Origin: Rosettibacter firmus
GTDB lineage: Bacteria > Bacteroidota > Ignavibacteria > Ignavibacteriales > Melioribacteraceae
Direction of reading: 5' to 3'
DNA: 64,000 nucleotides
Assembly (NCBI RefSeq): GCF_036860695.1
Contig: NZ_JAYKGJ010000002.1
Span: 192,001-256,000, forward strand
Position numbers and translations under genes: made by a program. Of this stretch, positions 42,263 to 51,294 are shown in pieces (within the stretch, counting starts at the first letter, position 1; every line of letters begins with the position of its first letter). The notes beneath the pieces were generated by a model. The model saw only the letters and a program-made list of their open reading frames with translations, was not told the origin of the DNA and ran no database searches.

Positions 42263-45220
42263 ATGAAAATAACTAAAATGATTTTGGTCTACATGATTTT
42301 GTTTCTTATATCAATGAATTTTAGTGTTTATGGACAGCAATCTGGCAAAGTAAGAGGCAAAGTTTTTGACAAAGGTACTCGGGAAGTATTACCCGGAGCT
42401 AATATATTGCTTGAAGGAACTAGTTTCGGTGCAGCAACATCGCAGGATGGTGAGTTTTATATTCCAAGTGTTCCGCCGGGCAATTATAATATGATTGTAA
42501 AATATATTGGTTACAAAGATAAAATTATTCCTATAACAGTTAGACCAAGAATGACTGTTGAAGTTGATGTAGAGCTTGAATATGTAGCATTGGAAACTGG
42601 AGAAATAATTATAACTGCACAGGCAGAAGGACAAATGGAAGCCATTAACCAGCAATTATCTTCAAATACAATAAAGAATATTGTATCGTCAGATAGAATA
42701 AAAGATATTCCAGATGTTAATGCTGCAGAATCTGTAGCCAGACTTCCTGGAATCTCTCTGATTAGAAGTGGTGGTGAAGGACAAAAAGTAACAATACGTG
42801 GCCTTTCTCCTAAATATAATGTAATGATGGTTAATGGTGTTCGAATGCAATCAACAGACCGTGACGATCGAAGTGTTGACTTAAACATGATTGCACCTAA
42901 TATACTCTCTGGTATTGAAGTAACAAAAGTATTAACTGCAGATATGGATGCAGATGCTGTTGGTGGAGTTGTAAATCTCAGAATTAGTAAAGCCAGAGAA
43001 GGACTGCATAGTAATTTTTCTATCCAGGATAGTTATGCATCATTGGCTAATACTCAACCTTTTGGAAATTATAGAATTACAGGTCTTGTTAGTAATCGTT
43101 ATTTTGATGGAAAGTTAGGAGTTCAAATTTCTGGTTATCTGGATAAATTCAATAGAAATTCTGATGAGTTAACTGCTTCTTATTTTACAAACGAAGAAGA
43201 TGTAAGAATAAATGGGATGCTTCCTACATATCTGGCAAGTGTTACAATAAATGATCTCGTAAGAGATAGAAGAAGAGCAGGTGGTAGTCTTGTGTTTGAC
43301 TATCAATTTTCCAGTGGTTCATTAATTCTTAATAATTTTATTGGAAGTCTAAATGAACATCAAATTGAACAGCAAAATTATTATTCTACTGATTATGACT
43401 GGAGAGGATTTGCAGCAGAAAGAGAATTTACAAATACAGTGATTAGTAACGCATTACAGGGTGAATTTGAAATCTTACATAATGTTAAAATGGATTTTTC
43501 AATTTCAAATTCAATTACCAAACAACGTAATCCTGGTGACTTAAGAATGGACGTAAGAACAAGATCAGGTGGTGTACAGGGATGGACTAGTCCAGTTACC
43601 AATCAAAGAAATATGACACCAAGTACATTCTTAAATTCAGTTACAGTATTAGAAAAAGATAAAATTGTAACTGGTACATCTACACTTATGAGAGATGTAG
43701 ATGAATCAGCACAATCAGCATTAATGAATTTTAATGTACCTTTTAACTTTACGAAATATCTTTCAGGAAATTTAAAATTTGGTGGTAAGTATGAACGTAA
43801 TACAAGAGCTAATGATGAAACCATGTGGTATATAGATACTGATAGAGGTGGACTTGCAGGGGATTTTAACACGCTTTTAAGAGATTCAATATGGAAGGAT
43901 CTTGGAATTACTAAGCAAGATAATGGATTAAGAGCTGCTTTATTTGCTGATCCCGATTATGATATTGGTAGTTTTCTCTCAGGTAAAGAAGGAGTGGGGG
44001 CTAATGTATTCTATAATAAAATATCTATCTGGAAAATGCATCATATGGAAGAGTTAGCAAAACAATATGGATATTATCTTCCTTCTCCACTCGAATCAAC
44101 TCAATATGACTATAATTATGTAAGAAATTTTGGTGCTTTTTATATTATGGCTGAATTTAATTTAGGTAGGTATGTAACATTTTTGCCAGGAATTAGATTT
44201 GAAAAATTTGGATTCGATTACGAAGCTGATTCTACTTATGTTTTTGGAAGATTAACAACTCCAGGTGAATATTATTATGATCATAAAAAAGTTCGCTGGG
44301 ATTCAACAAAAGGTGAAAATTGGTTCCCTCAGATTCAATTGCGTATTAAACCAACAAATTGGTTAGACATTCGTTTAGCAAGTACAAAGAGTATAATTTA
44401 TCCAGACTATCGTGCTGTTTCACCATATCTTTATGTTGATACTTATAGTGCTCCTACATTAAGTCTGGGCAATCCTTACTTAAAACCTGCTCTAACTCAA
44501 AATTATGATGTTTATGCTTCAATTTATGAAAACCATATTGGGCTATTTACAGCTGGATTCTTTTATAAAGAAATAGACAATTTAATTGTACCTATAAGAT
44601 ATTATACTAAAGATGCATCTAAAATTAATTATCGATACAAATTAACTCAGGCAATGTATACAACAATAAATACTTGGACTAATCTAAAGGAAACCTCTTA
44701 TGTTAGAGGAATTGAGTTAGATTGGCAAACTAACTTTTGGTACTTACCATCTTTCCTTCATGGTATTGTACTTAATATTAATTATACTCACATAAATTCT
44801 ATTACACGTTATCCATATTTCAAAAGTGTGGCAATTGGAACAGGTCCTTTTAAAAAGTATAATTATATAGATACAACCAGAACTGGTAGATTAGTAAATC
44901 AACCAAATGATATTTTGAATTTAACAATAGGTTTTGATATAGGTGGTTTCTCTGCACGTTTATCTTTCTTATATCAGGATAATGTTTTAAGAAGTGCAGA
45001 CCCGGTTTATCAAGAACTCGATTCATATACTGCTGCATATAAAAGGTGGGACTTTACAGCTTATCAAAAACTTCCATGGCTTAAAGGCCTTCAATTATTC
45101 CTTAATATAAATAATATTACAAACACACCGGATCGTCGTTATAGTAGTGTACTTAAAAAATTATCTGGTGTTGAGTACTATGGCACTACCGCAGATCTTG
45201 GTATACGCTATTCATTTTAA
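42263..45220 (+). CDS. TonB-dependent outer-membrane receptor with N-terminal carboxypeptidase-like domain
   Basis: 985 residues. A signal peptide ending near SVYGQ is followed by a CarboxypepD_reg-like domain (KVRGKVFDKGTREVLPGANI, DGEFYIPSVPPGNY; ~28-110). The plug comes next (IPDVNAAESVARLPGISLIR, GQKVTIRGLSPKYNVMMVNG, DADAVGGVVNL; ~150-245). The barrel runs to the end and closes with the aromatic GIRYSF. It should import oligosaccharides using TonB energy. No SusD-like partner is adjacent, so it is a TBDT without SusD. Being next to pectin lyases, its cargo is probably rhamnogalacturonan oligomers. Confidence 0.9.
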   Translation: MKITKMILVYMILFLISMNFSVYGQQSGKVRGKVFDKGTREVLPGANILLEGTSFGAATSQDGEFYIPSVPPGNYNMIVKYIGYKDKIIPITVRPRMTVEVDVELEYVALETGEIIITAQAEGQMEAINQQLSSNTIKNIVSSDRIKDIPDVNAAESVARLPGISLIRSGGEGQKVTIRGLSPKYNVMMVNGVRMQSTDRDDRSVDLNMIAPNILSGIEVTKVLTADMDADAVGGVVNLRISKAREGLHSNFSIQDSYASLANTQPFGNYRITGLVSNRYFDGKLGVQISGYLDKFNRNSDELTASYFTNEEDVRINGMLPTYLASVTINDLVRDRRRAGGSLVFDYQFSSGSLILNNFIGSLNEHQIEQQNYYSTDYDWRGFAAEREFTNTVISNALQGEFEILHNVKMDFSISNSITKQRNPGDLRMDVRTRSGGVQGWTSPVTNQRNMTPSTFLNSVTVLEKDKIVTGTSTLMRDVDESAQSALMNFNVPFNFTKYLSGNLKFGGKYERNTRANDETMWYIDTDRGGLAGDFNTLLRDSIWKDLGITKQDNGLRAALFADPDYDIGSFLSGKEGVGANVFYNKISIWKMHHMEELAKQYGYYLPSPLESTQYDYNYVRNFGAFYIMAEFNLGRYVTFLPGIRFEKFGFDYEADSTYVFGRLTTPGEYYYDHKKVRWDSTKGENWFPQIQLRIKPTNWLDIRLASTKSIIYPDYRAVSPYLYVDTYSAPTLSLGNPYLKPALTQNYDVYASIYENHIGLFTAGFFYKEIDNLIVPIRYYTKDASKINYRYKLTQAMYTTINTWTNLKETSYVRGIELDWQTNFWYLPSFLHGIVLNINYTHINSITRYPYFKSVAIGTGPFKKYNYIDTTRTGRLVNQPNDILNLTIGFDIGGFSARLSFLYQDNVLRSADPVYQELDSYTAAYKRWDFTAYQKLPWLKGLQLFLNINNITNTPDRRYSSVLKKLSGVEYYGTTADLGIRYSF

Positions 45221-45313
45221 TTAATTCAATTCACTAAATGAGATTCATACCTTTATTCAGTATAAAACAAATCACAAATAACTAATCCTAACAAAACAAA
45301 TGAGGAGGGAACA

Positions 45314-47014
45314 ATGAAACATGCAATACTCTTAGCAGCATTTTTTATGGTGTTAGCACCCATTATTTGGGCTCAAGAGATGGTACTTGACCCAAATCAA
45401 TATGTTAATGCACAAATAGCTGCAGATACCTTACCGGATGGTTCACAAGCACATAAAGTTTACAAAGTAGAAAGTGGTAAATTTTATGCTTTTGATGGTT
45501 CTCTTGAAGTTGATTTCGATTTAGTAATCGAAGGACCTTACAATGGCTGGATTCTTAATGATCCCAATCCACCTGTATTTTTACAAACCCCTTCAAGTTC
45601 AGGTGCTGCAAGAGATATGTTCAATCTTAGGGCTGGAGGAAGTATAACTCTTAAAAATATTCTTCTAAGTGGACTTCATGGAAATGATGTTAATATTTCA
45701 TCGTTTGTACGTAATTATGGTGGTTATAAAATAGTCTGGGATAATTGTGCTTTTACTGATTATGTAGACCATTGCAGTAGAACAACTGCTCCAACCGAAG
45801 AAATCACAATTACAAACTGTGTGTTTATCAATGGTGTTAGAAGAAGTAGCTCTCCTTTTGGTGGAATGCCAATACGAATAGATGCTGCATGCAAAAAATT
45901 TACTTTTGAGAATAACACTTCTGTTAATCAAGCCAGAGAATTTGGTAATGGTGGAAATTTCTTTACATCAAAAATGTATGTACTACACAATACTTATGTA
46001 AATATGCAAATTAATGCTCATGAACTACACTGGTATGAAGCTATACAGGCAAATAATATATTCTATAACTGGAGCTGGCGAGGTCGTATGCCAAACACGA
46101 ATGGCTATGAGAGTTATTTTACTACATGGGAATATTTTTCACAAGTAAAGGAAAAACTCGATTCAATTTCTTTGTATCATGGTTTTAATGCAATGTATTT
46201 AGACCCAAGATTCCTGGAATTTTATAAAACAAGATTTGCCGATACATTAAAACAATGTTTATTGTGGAATCTGGATGTCGACTCAACAATATTAGCAGAT
46301 AATAATTTTAGAATTGGTAAAAACTATTGGCAAATCGATCCTAAATTTATTCAACCACCAAATAACTTGGATAGTATGTTAGCATGGCTCGAATATCATT
46401 GGTTTAAAGGTCCAGTTTACCGTGATTGGCGTATAGATCCACCCGTAATTTATGATGCAAATGGACAACCAATTTTACGCTGGCCTCCAAAATTTAATTT
46501 GAAATATACTAATGATACTTTATTAACAGGCGGTACAGATGGATTGCCACTTGGTGATTTAAACTGGTTCCCGGATAAAAAAGCTATTTACCTTGCCAAT
46601 AGAGAACAAATCATTGCAGCATTACGAGATTCAATGACTAATGCTAAGTATGTTTATATCCCGGGTGATAGTGCATCAGCATTGATTACCTGGAAAAACT
46701 ATACCTCTGTTGAAGCTTATAATTCTGGAGTTCCAACTCAATATTACTTGAGTAATAATTATCCTAACCCATTTAACCCAACTACAAAATTTGAATTTGG
46801 TTTACCTGAACAGTCAACGGTTACAATTACTATTTATAATATATTGGGACAAAAAATTTTAGAAACAACCGAAAAGAATCTGGCTGCAGGAGTTTATTCA
46901 TTTGATTTTGATGCTTCTAACTTAAGCAGCGGAATTTATATTTATAACATTAAAGCAGCTGGTGTAAACGGGAAAAATTATGTTGCTTCTAAAAAGATGA
47001 TTTTAATGAAATAA
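45314..47014 (+). CDS. T9SS-secreted right-handed beta-helix protein, possible pectin-active protein
   Basis: 566 residues. The signal peptide (ILLAAFFMVLAPIIWAQ) is followed by repeated short strands with N/D-rich turns (SITLKNILLSGL, KIVWDNCAFTDY, EITITNCVFING, KFTFENNTSVN) typical of a parallel beta-helix. Residues ~477-566 are a type IX sorting domain with NNYPNPFNPTTKFEF and the final KKMILMK. It is probably attached to or released from the cell surface. No lyase active site was recognised, so a binding or structural role is possible. It follows the TonB receptor by 94 bp, with GAGGAGG before the ATG, and ends at a strong terminator. Confidence 0.7.
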   Translation: MKHAILLAAFFMVLAPIIWAQEMVLDPNQYVNAQIAADTLPDGSQAHKVYKVESGKFYAFDGSLEVDFDLVIEGPYNGWILNDPNPPVFLQTPSSSGAARDMFNLRAGGSITLKNILLSGLHGNDVNISSFVRNYGGYKIVWDNCAFTDYVDHCSRTTAPTEEITITNCVFINGVRRSSSPFGGMPIRIDAACKKFTFENNTSVNQAREFGNGGNFFTSKMYVLHNTYVNMQINAHELHWYEAIQANNIFYNWSWRGRMPNTNGYESYFTTWEYFSQVKEKLDSISLYHGFNAMYLDPRFLEFYKTRFADTLKQCLLWNLDVDSTILADNNFRIGKNYWQIDPKFIQPPNNLDSMLAWLEYHWFKGPVYRDWRIDPPVIYDANGQPILRWPPKFNLKYTNDTLLTGGTDGLPLGDLNWFPDKKAIYLANREQIIAALRDSMTNAKYVYIPGDSASALITWKNYTSVEAYNSGVPTQYYLSNNYPNPFNPTTKFEFGLPEQSTVTITIYNILGQKILETTEKNLAAGVYSFDFDASNLSSGIYIYNIKAAGVNGKNYVASKKMILMK

Positions 47015-47027
47015 TTATCATTATGTG

Positions 47028-47069
47028 AGTGGTCAACCAGAATTAAGTTCTTGGTTGGCCACTTTTTTT
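47028..47069 (+). terminator. Intrinsic terminator after the beta-helix gene
   Basis: AGTGGTCAACCA and TGGTTGGCCACT pair with one wobble over 12 bp and are followed by seven T. It ends the TonB receptor/beta-helix transcript. Confidence 0.88.
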
Positions 47070-47103
47070 ATTCCAGAATTTTTATTAAGTAAATTTATTT
47101 ATC

Positions 47104-48027
47104 ATGATAAAACTTAGAATTCATTTACTAATTTTATTTTTTATTCTTATAAGCATTAACACTAATGCTCAAAGATTTATTCCTATCTGGAATAACAATA
47201 TGCCTAATAGTAAAGGTATTACAATCAAAGATAGTATTGCAAATGAACGTATTTACAAAGTTGGAACACCGGGTATTTATGAATTTAAGGTACCAGCTTC
47301 TGTTAATAAACAGGCTGCAGTTCTTATTATACCAGGAGGTGGATATGTTAGATTAGCTTATGAAGTTGGTGGATTTCAACTGGCTAAATGGCTTAATACA
47401 TTAGGGATAAATGCTTTTGTATTAATTCATAGACTACCACAATCACCTGATGTAATAGAAAGTTTTAAAGCACCATTACAGGATGCGCAAAGAGCAATTA
47501 GATTTATTCGTGCTCATGCAAATGAATATAATATTGATACTAATAAAATAGGTGTAATGGGAGGTTCTGCGGGTGGACATTTAGCTGCCTGTATTTCTAC
47601 TATTAAGGACGATTGGTCAAAAGGGAATGACTCTCTTGATGCATATTCTTTTAGACCGAACTTTACAATTTTAATTTCTCCTGTAATTACTATGGAATTA
47701 CCATATGCACATAAAGGGAGTAGAGATAATTTACTGGGTGACAATCCATCCGAATCATTAGTAAAAAAATTTTCATGCGAACAACAAGTTGATTCAACAA
47801 CACCACCTGCTTTTCTTGTTCATGCTATGGATGATTCTGGAGTCAATTGCTTAAATAGTATTTTTTATTTCACTGCTTTAAAGAAAAATGGAAAAGAAAA
47901 TAAATCTTCTCTTCATATATATTCCGGGGGTAAACATAATATTGGCTTAAGAGATAATCCTCCTTCTACAAATACATGGAGTACATTAGCAGAATTGTGG
48001 CTTAAAGAAATTTCAATCATACCCTGA
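47104..48027 (+). CDS. Secreted alpha/beta-hydrolase esterase (acetylesterase-like)
   Basis: 307 residues with a signal peptide (LLILFFILISINTNAQ). The oxyanion motif is LIIPGGGYVRLA, the nucleophile elbow is GVMGGSAGGHLAACI (GGSAGG), the acid is probably in HAMDDSGV and the base is the His in GGKHNIGLRD. This is the BD-FAE/acetyl-xylan-esterase-like group. In a pectin locus it most likely removes acetyl groups from rhamnogalacturonan (inference). It has no sorting domain, so it is probably periplasmic. Confidence 0.82.
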   Translation: MIKLRIHLLILFFILISINTNAQRFIPIWNNNMPNSKGITIKDSIANERIYKVGTPGIYEFKVPASVNKQAAVLIIPGGGYVRLAYEVGGFQLAKWLNTLGINAFVLIHRLPQSPDVIESFKAPLQDAQRAIRFIRAHANEYNIDTNKIGVMGGSAGGHLAACISTIKDDWSKGNDSLDAYSFRPNFTILISPVITMELPYAHKGSRDNLLGDNPSESLVKKFSCEQQVDSTTPPAFLVHAMDDSGVNCLNSIFYFTALKKNGKENKSSLHIYSGGKHNIGLRDNPPSTNTWSTLAELWLKEISIIP

Positions 48028-48104
48028 ATGTTTATCCACTAAAATTTACATCGTCTTCCAATTAATTAGCATATTTTTTATTAAAATTTTTTGAGGGATA
48101 AGTT

Positions 48105-51100
48105 ATGAAACGAGCAATGATATTATTTATAGCTATCATTATTTTATTTGGAAATAAAAGCTGGTCTCAAATTCAACAAATTGAAAGATTAAATAGAGGG
48201 TTAGTTGCAGTTCCTGCAAAACAGAAAGGAATATTTTTAAGCTGGCGCTTGCTTGTATCTGATCAATCTAATGTGAAGTTTAATGTTTATCGTAATAATG
48301 CAAAAATAAATGATGAACCAATTCTAAATTCAACTAATTATATTGATACTGCAGGAACATTAAATGATAAATATTTTGTTGTCCCAATTGTAAATGGTGT
48401 TGAACTACAGGCTTCTGAAGAAGTTACTCCCTGGGCACAAATTTATAAAACTATTCCATTACAAAGACCTGCAGGAGGACAAACTCCCGATGGAGTTAGT
48501 TATACTTATAGTCCAAATGATGCAAGTGCAGCTGATTTAGATGGTGATGGTGAATATGAAATTGTTCTCAAATGGGATCCTTCGAACTCGAAAGATAATT
48601 CACAAAGTGGTTATACTGGTAATGTATATCTTGATGGTCTTGAGCTTGATGGTACATTGCTTTGGCGAATTGATTTAGGTAAGAATATTAGAGCTGGTGC
48701 TCACTATACACAATTTATGGTTTATGATCTGGATGGAGATGGACGTGCTGAAGTTATTTGTAAAACAGCAGATGGAACTGTTGATGGTAAAGGTAACGTG
48801 ATTGGCAATGCTAATGCAGATTATAGAAACTCAAGTGGATATATTCTTTCAGGTCCAGAATATTTGACAGTTTTTGATGGATTAACAGGAGAAGCTTTAT
48901 TTACAACAGATTACTTACCACCACGTGGTAATGTTAGTGCATGGGGCGATTCTTATGGTAATAGGGTAGATCGTTTTTTAGCATGTGTTGCTTACCTTGA
49001 TGGTGAACATCCAAGTGTTGTTATGTGTCGTGGCTATTACACAAGAACTGTTCTTGTTGCCTGGGATTGGAAAGATAATCAATTAAAATTAAGATGGATA
49101 TTTGATACAGACAAAGGATATTCTGATTATACTGGTCAGGGAAATCATAATTTAAGTGTAGCTGATCTTGATGGCGATGGTAAAGATGAAATTGTTTATG
49201 GTGCAATGGCAGTAGATGATGATGGCAAGGGTCTATGGAACTCTAAGTTAGGTCATGGTGATGCGTTACATGTATCCGATATTGATCCTGATCGTCCTGG
49301 ATTGGAAGTCTGGGGCATACATGAAAAAGCTGCAGTAGGTTCAGCCTTATTGGACGGAAAAACTGGTGAGGTTATCTGGGGAACTGGACCCGGAGATGTT
49401 GGACGTGGTGTTGCAGCTAATCTTGTTGATGATTATGAAGGTATGGAATGCTGGGGTGGAACTGATGGTTTACGAAGTGCTAAAAATGTAAGAGTTGGTC
49501 CTAATCCTCCTTCTTCAAATTTTGTAATCTGGTGGGATGGCGATCCCGAAAGAGAATTATTAGATAATATTTATATTCAAAAATATAATGGTAGTACTAA
49601 TCCAATTTTATTATCAGCACAAGGGTGTGCATCTAATAATGGAACTAAAGCAACTCCTACTTTACAGGCTGATTTATTTGGAGACTGGAGAGAAGAAGTA
49701 ATCTGGCGAACAAGTGATAATTCTTCACTCAGAATTTATACAACAAATATTGAAACTCCATATCGTTTAATCACTCTTATGCAGGATAGACAATATCGTC
49801 TTGCTATTGCATGGCAGAATGTTGGATATAATCAACCACCTCATCCAAGATTTTTTATTGGTAAAAATACATTTATTCCTGATAGTCTCAAACCACCAGC
49901 AACTCCAAAGAACCTTAGAGGAACTTTTTCAGGAGATACTGTGATTATTCAATGGGATGCAAATACTGAAACAGATTTAGCTGGTTATATTCTTTATCGT
50001 GGAACTTCTCAAAATAATTTTACTGATTCTATTAATGTTGGAAATAATACTTCTTATATCGACACAAATGTTTCACTTGATGTAACTTACTATTATGCTG
50101 TAGTTGCTTATGACATTGATGGTAACAAATCTGATTTATCGAATATAATTGAAATAACTCCAACAGTTAGACCTGAGCCACCTGCTAATATTTCTTATCG
50201 ATATGATTCGAATTCGATATTTTTAATCTGGGATATCAAGAATAACGAGAATATTATAAAGACCAATATATATCGTTCTGAAAAGGAAGATATGTCTTCA
50301 GCTCAAATTTTTTCTGTGGATAAAACTCTCAATACATTTATAGATAAGAATCTAACTACTGGAAAAACTTATTATTATACACTTACTGTTACAGACACTA
50401 GACAGGTAGAATCTCTACATTCAAAAGTTTTGAGTATTACACCAAACAATTCTTTCACATTTCAGGCTGAAGATGCTAACATAATCGGGACAGTTTTTCT
50501 TGATAATAATCATATAGGTTTTAATGGTACTGGATTTACAAATTTTGATGCTAACAATAGTGCAGTTGAATTTACTTATATGCCAGGTTTTGGTGGTGGG
50601 CAAAAAATGCTTTACTACAGATATGCTCTTGGTAATGTTGATAGAACTGGTAGTTTAATTGTTAATGGAGAGTCTAAGAGTTTAACCATGAAAGGAACTG
50701 GTGCATGGACTAATTATGTAATTGACAGTGTTGTTGTAAGTCTTAATGAAGGATTTAATAACACTATTCGTTTTTCTGCAACTGGTTCAGATTTTGGTAA
50801 TCTTGATGAAATTACTATTTCATCTAAATCAGTAACAGCTATTGAGACTTTAATAAATTTACCTACTGAATATCAACTTTATCAAAATTATCCGAACCCA
50901 TTTAATCCTTCTACAATTATTCAATATGAATTACCTGAAGCATCGAGTGTAACATTGACGATTTATAATTCTCTTGGTCAGGAAATAATTAAATTAGTTA
51001 ATAACGAATTTCAATCAGCAGGTTTCTATTCAGTAAAGTGGAATGCTAAGGATATGAATGGGAAATCAGTTGCTTCTGGAATCTATTTTTATAGTTTGAA

Positions 51101-51146
51101 AGCTGGTAATAATATTTTGATTAAGAAAATGATATTACTCAGATAA
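48105..51146 (+). CDS. Rhamnogalacturonan lyase, PL11 family, T9SS-exported
   Basis: 1013 residues. Signal peptide to ~22; PL11 beta-propeller catalytic domain ~23-590, beginning IERLNRGLVAVPAKQKGIFL and containing the Ca-binding-type blades DLDGDGEYEIVLKWDPSNSK, DLDGDGRAEVICKTADGT and DLDGDGKDEIVYG. Two FN3-like domains start near 595 and 687; a CBM35/CBM6-like module (FTFQAEDANIIG...FGNLDEITI) spans ~784-905; a sorting domain with NYPNPFNPSTIIQYEL follows from ~923. It cleaves the rhamnose-galacturonate backbone of RG-I outside the cell by beta-elimination. GAGGG precedes the ATG. It is the key depolymerase of the locus. Confidence 0.92.
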   Translation: MKRAMILFIAIIILFGNKSWSQIQQIERLNRGLVAVPAKQKGIFLSWRLLVSDQSNVKFNVYRNNAKINDEPILNSTNYIDTAGTLNDKYFVVPIVNGVELQASEEVTPWAQIYKTIPLQRPAGGQTPDGVSYTYSPNDASAADLDGDGEYEIVLKWDPSNSKDNSQSGYTGNVYLDGLELDGTLLWRIDLGKNIRAGAHYTQFMVYDLDGDGRAEVICKTADGTVDGKGNVIGNANADYRNSSGYILSGPEYLTVFDGLTGEALFTTDYLPPRGNVSAWGDSYGNRVDRFLACVAYLDGEHPSVVMCRGYYTRTVLVAWDWKDNQLKLRWIFDTDKGYSDYTGQGNHNLSVADLDGDGKDEIVYGAMAVDDDGKGLWNSKLGHGDALHVSDIDPDRPGLEVWGIHEKAAVGSALLDGKTGEVIWGTGPGDVGRGVAANLVDDYEGMECWGGTDGLRSAKNVRVGPNPPSSNFVIWWDGDPERELLDNIYIQKYNGSTNPILLSAQGCASNNGTKATPTLQADLFGDWREEVIWRTSDNSSLRIYTTNIETPYRLITLMQDRQYRLAIAWQNVGYNQPPHPRFFIGKNTFIPDSLKPPATPKNLRGTFSGDTVIIQWDANTETDLAGYILYRGTSQNNFTDSINVGNNTSYIDTNVSLDVTYYYAVVAYDIDGNKSDLSNIIEITPTVRPEPPANISYRYDSNSIFLIWDIKNNENIIKTNIYRSEKEDMSSAQIFSVDKTLNTFIDKNLTTGKTYYYTLTVTDTRQVESLHSKVLSITPNNSFTFQAEDANIIGTVFLDNNHIGFNGTGFTNFDANNSAVEFTYMPGFGGGQKMLYYRYALGNVDRTGSLIVNGESKSLTMKGTGAWTNYVIDSVVVSLNEGFNNTIRFSATGSDFGNLDEITISSKSVTAIETLINLPTEYQLYQNYPNPFNPSTIIQYELPEASSVTLTIYNSLGQEIIKLVNNEFQSAGFYSVKWNAKDMNGKSVASGIYFYSLKAGNNILIKKMILLR

Positions 51147-51294
51147 AAAATTTTGAACAGTTGCTTATTAAATTAAATATCAAACTTTGCTGAATGTGAT
51201 GCAGAATTAAATTTTATAGATAATTTTTGTAATTGTTGTATTCCTTATAAATTGTTAGGAAATTCCTGGTAATTATTTATAAAGGTATATCAAA

